Shown: piece by piece, positions 5,971 through 6,693 of the stretch | Layout of the letters: every line of letters starts with the position of its first letter | Position numbering within the stretch: the stretch's first letter is position 1 | Assembly: GCA_030429325.1 (NCBI GenBank) | Contig: JAUICT010000115.1 | Coordinates: 1-6,693, forward strand | Length of the DNA stretch: 6,693 nt | Direction: 5' to 3' | Source of the DNA: Bacteroidia bacterium | Lineage (GTDB): Bacteria > Bacteroidota > Bacteroidia > Flavobacteriales > Flavobacteriaceae | Notes under the pieces: model-generated | Seen by the model: only the letters and a program-made list of their open reading frames with translations | Told to the model about the DNA's origin: nothing | Databases searched by the model: none | Program-made: the position numbers and the translations under genes

Positions 5971-6555
5971 ATGAAGCAGGTAGGGCTCTTCTTTGGCACA
6001 TTCAATCCTATTCATATAGGTCATTTGATCATTGCCAACCACTTAGTGGAATTTTCAGACTTGGATGAGGTTTGGTTTGTGATCACCCCCCAAAGCCCTT
6101 TTAAAACCAAGATGTCCTTATTGGATGACCATCATAGATACCAAATGGTATATGAAGCGGTGGAGAACTATCCAAAGCTAAAACCCAGCAAAATAGAATT
6201 TGATTTGCCCCAGCCCAATTATACTGTCAATACCTTGGCACATTTGGGAGAGGAATATGGGAAAGCGTATCAATTTTCACTTATTATGGGAGAAGACAAT
6301 CTAAAAAGCTTCCACAAGTGGAAAAACTACGAAACCATATTGGAGCATTATTCACTTTATGTGTATCCCAGAATTTCGGAAGGAGAAATTGAACACAAGT
6401 TTAAAGGCCACCCCAAGATAAATAGGGTAGATGCACCAATAATGGAAATTTCTTCCACATTCATCCGTAGGGAACATAAAAATGGGAAGAATGTAAGACC
6501 ATTGCTTCCAAGTGCTGTTTGGAAGTATATGGATGAGATGAACTTTTACCGTTAG
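5971..6555 (+). CDS. nadD: Nicotinate-mononucleotide adenylyltransferase
   Basis: NadD joins nicotinate mononucleotide and ATP to give deamido-NAD and pyrophosphate, the penultimate step of NAD synthesis. The 194-residue protein is a complete single-domain nucleotidyltransferase. Seen: GLFFGTFNPIHIGH (5-18), containing the HxGH ATP site (His15, Gly17, His18); VWFVITPQSPFK (34-45) on the next strand and loop; FSLIMGEDNLKSFHKW (102-117), the conserved G-x-D...W segment; ISSTFIRR (160-167), the second nucleotidyltransferase signature; and PSAVWKYMDEMNFY (180-193), the usual C-terminal helix. The ATG lies 3 bp after the gmk stop, preceded by a purine-rich run, AAAGAAGAG. It is the last gene of the operon and converges on the gene at the right edge. 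NAD made here would serve the whole cell; there is no special tie to the sugar locus. Confidence 0.97.
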   Translation: MKQVGLFFGTFNPIHIGHLIIANHLVEFSDLDEVWFVITPQSPFKTKMSLLDDHHRYQMVYEAVENYPKLKPSKIEFDLPQPNYTVNTLAHLGEEYGKAYQFSLIMGEDNLKSFHKWKNYETILEHYSLYVYPRISEGEIEHKFKGHPKINRVDAPIMEISSTFIRREHKNGKNVRPLLPSAVWKYMDEMNFYR

Positions 6556-6559
6556 AAGG

Positions 6560-6575
6560 TTAGTTGTTTCACTAA
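6560..6575. terminator. Weak candidate hairpin between the convergent nadD and right-edge genes
   Basis: TTAGT (6560-6564) and ACTAA (6571-6575) are reverse complements around a 6-nt loop; two flanking G-U pairs could lengthen the stem in the rightward transcript, where TTCTT follows. The repeat overlaps the stop codon of the leftward gene. The stem is short and AU-rich, so this is a tentative site for ending transcription from nadD. Confidence 0.2.
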
Positions 6576-6693
6576 TTCTTGAAAAGAATATCCGTGCCCA
6601 GATACTTGTTGTCTTTGTTCATGTACCACGCACGGGTTTTGGGCATTTTAATGCCGTTGATGTCTTCCAATCCATCCAAAAGGATGTATTCCC
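6572..6693 (-). CDS. C-terminal fragment of an unrecognised protein (partial, runs off the right edge)
   Basis: The leftward frame enters at the window edge and ends with TAG at 6574-6572, giving 39 residues beginning EYILLDGLEDINGIKMPK and ending YLGTDILFKN. A TGA directly after the TAG (6571-6569, frame +1 codon) reinforces the stop. The fragment resembles the last beta strands of small exported lipoprotein-like proteins of Flavobacteria, in which a G-[IL]-K-x-P turn leads to a final strand, but no family can be named safely. That it is coding is supported by uninterrupted, plausible residues and by the close convergent spacing with nadD (16 bp between stops). Confidence 0.65.
   Translation of the reverse strand, partial: EYILLDGLEDINGIKMPKTRAWYMNKDNKYLGTDILFKN

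Noticed and set aside
1..6693. Mobile-element, phage-defence, CRISPR or toxin-antitoxin system
   Set aside because: No transposase, integrase, spaced direct repeats, nuclease-defence domains or small paired ORFs were seen. The genes are metabolic or housekeeping, and the composition appears even across the window.

Overview
The window looks like a piece of a marine-type Flavobacteriaceae (Bacteroidota) chromosome. The evidence is the moderate, slightly AT-rich composition, the tight yicC-gmk-nadD gene order, the near absence of Shine-Dalgarno sequences, a TAnnTTTG-type promoter element, and the protein families present. No genus can be fixed from the sequence alone. I see no mobile element, tRNA, rRNA or CRISPR array.

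Left half (1-4430): a catabolic locus built around a divergent intergenic region (1739-1880). Leftward runs a GMC-family FAD dehydrogenase (35-1738). It carries a C-x5-C-x3-C motif like the [3Fe-4S] ligands of FAD-dependent glucose, fructose and glucoside-3-dehydrogenases. Nine bases after its stop there is a possible start of a further leftward gene, cut by the window edge. Rightward run three tightly packed genes: a xylose-isomerase-like TIM-barrel protein (1881-2933), a lipoprotein with a DUF1080 / 3-keto-disaccharide hydrolase domain (2930-3673), and a second exported DUF1080 protein (3675-4430). Together they suggest a 3-keto-glycoside route: the sugar is oxidised at C3 by the GMC enzyme, the 3-keto-glycoside is cleaved in the cell envelope by the DUF1080 proteins, and the product is processed by the cytoplasmic TIM-barrel enzyme. 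The pathway is inferred from family membership and gene neighbourhood. The natural substrate cannot be read from the sequence.

Right half (4431-6571): a housekeeping operon on the same strand, probably with its own promoter (TACCTTTG at 4484-4491). It encodes a YicC-family endoribonuclease, guanylate kinase (gmk) and nicotinate-mononucleotide adenylyltransferase (nadD). yicC and gmk overlap by 4 bp, and gmk and nadD are 3 bp apart.

Right edge (6572-6693): the last 39 codons of an unrecognised gene converging on nadD, with 16 bp between the two stops.

The most interesting part is the divergent 3-keto-glycoside-like module: its iron-sulfur-type GMC enzyme, two unlike DUF1080 proteins made side by side, and inverted repeats in the shared control region. 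The housekeeping half is ordinary.
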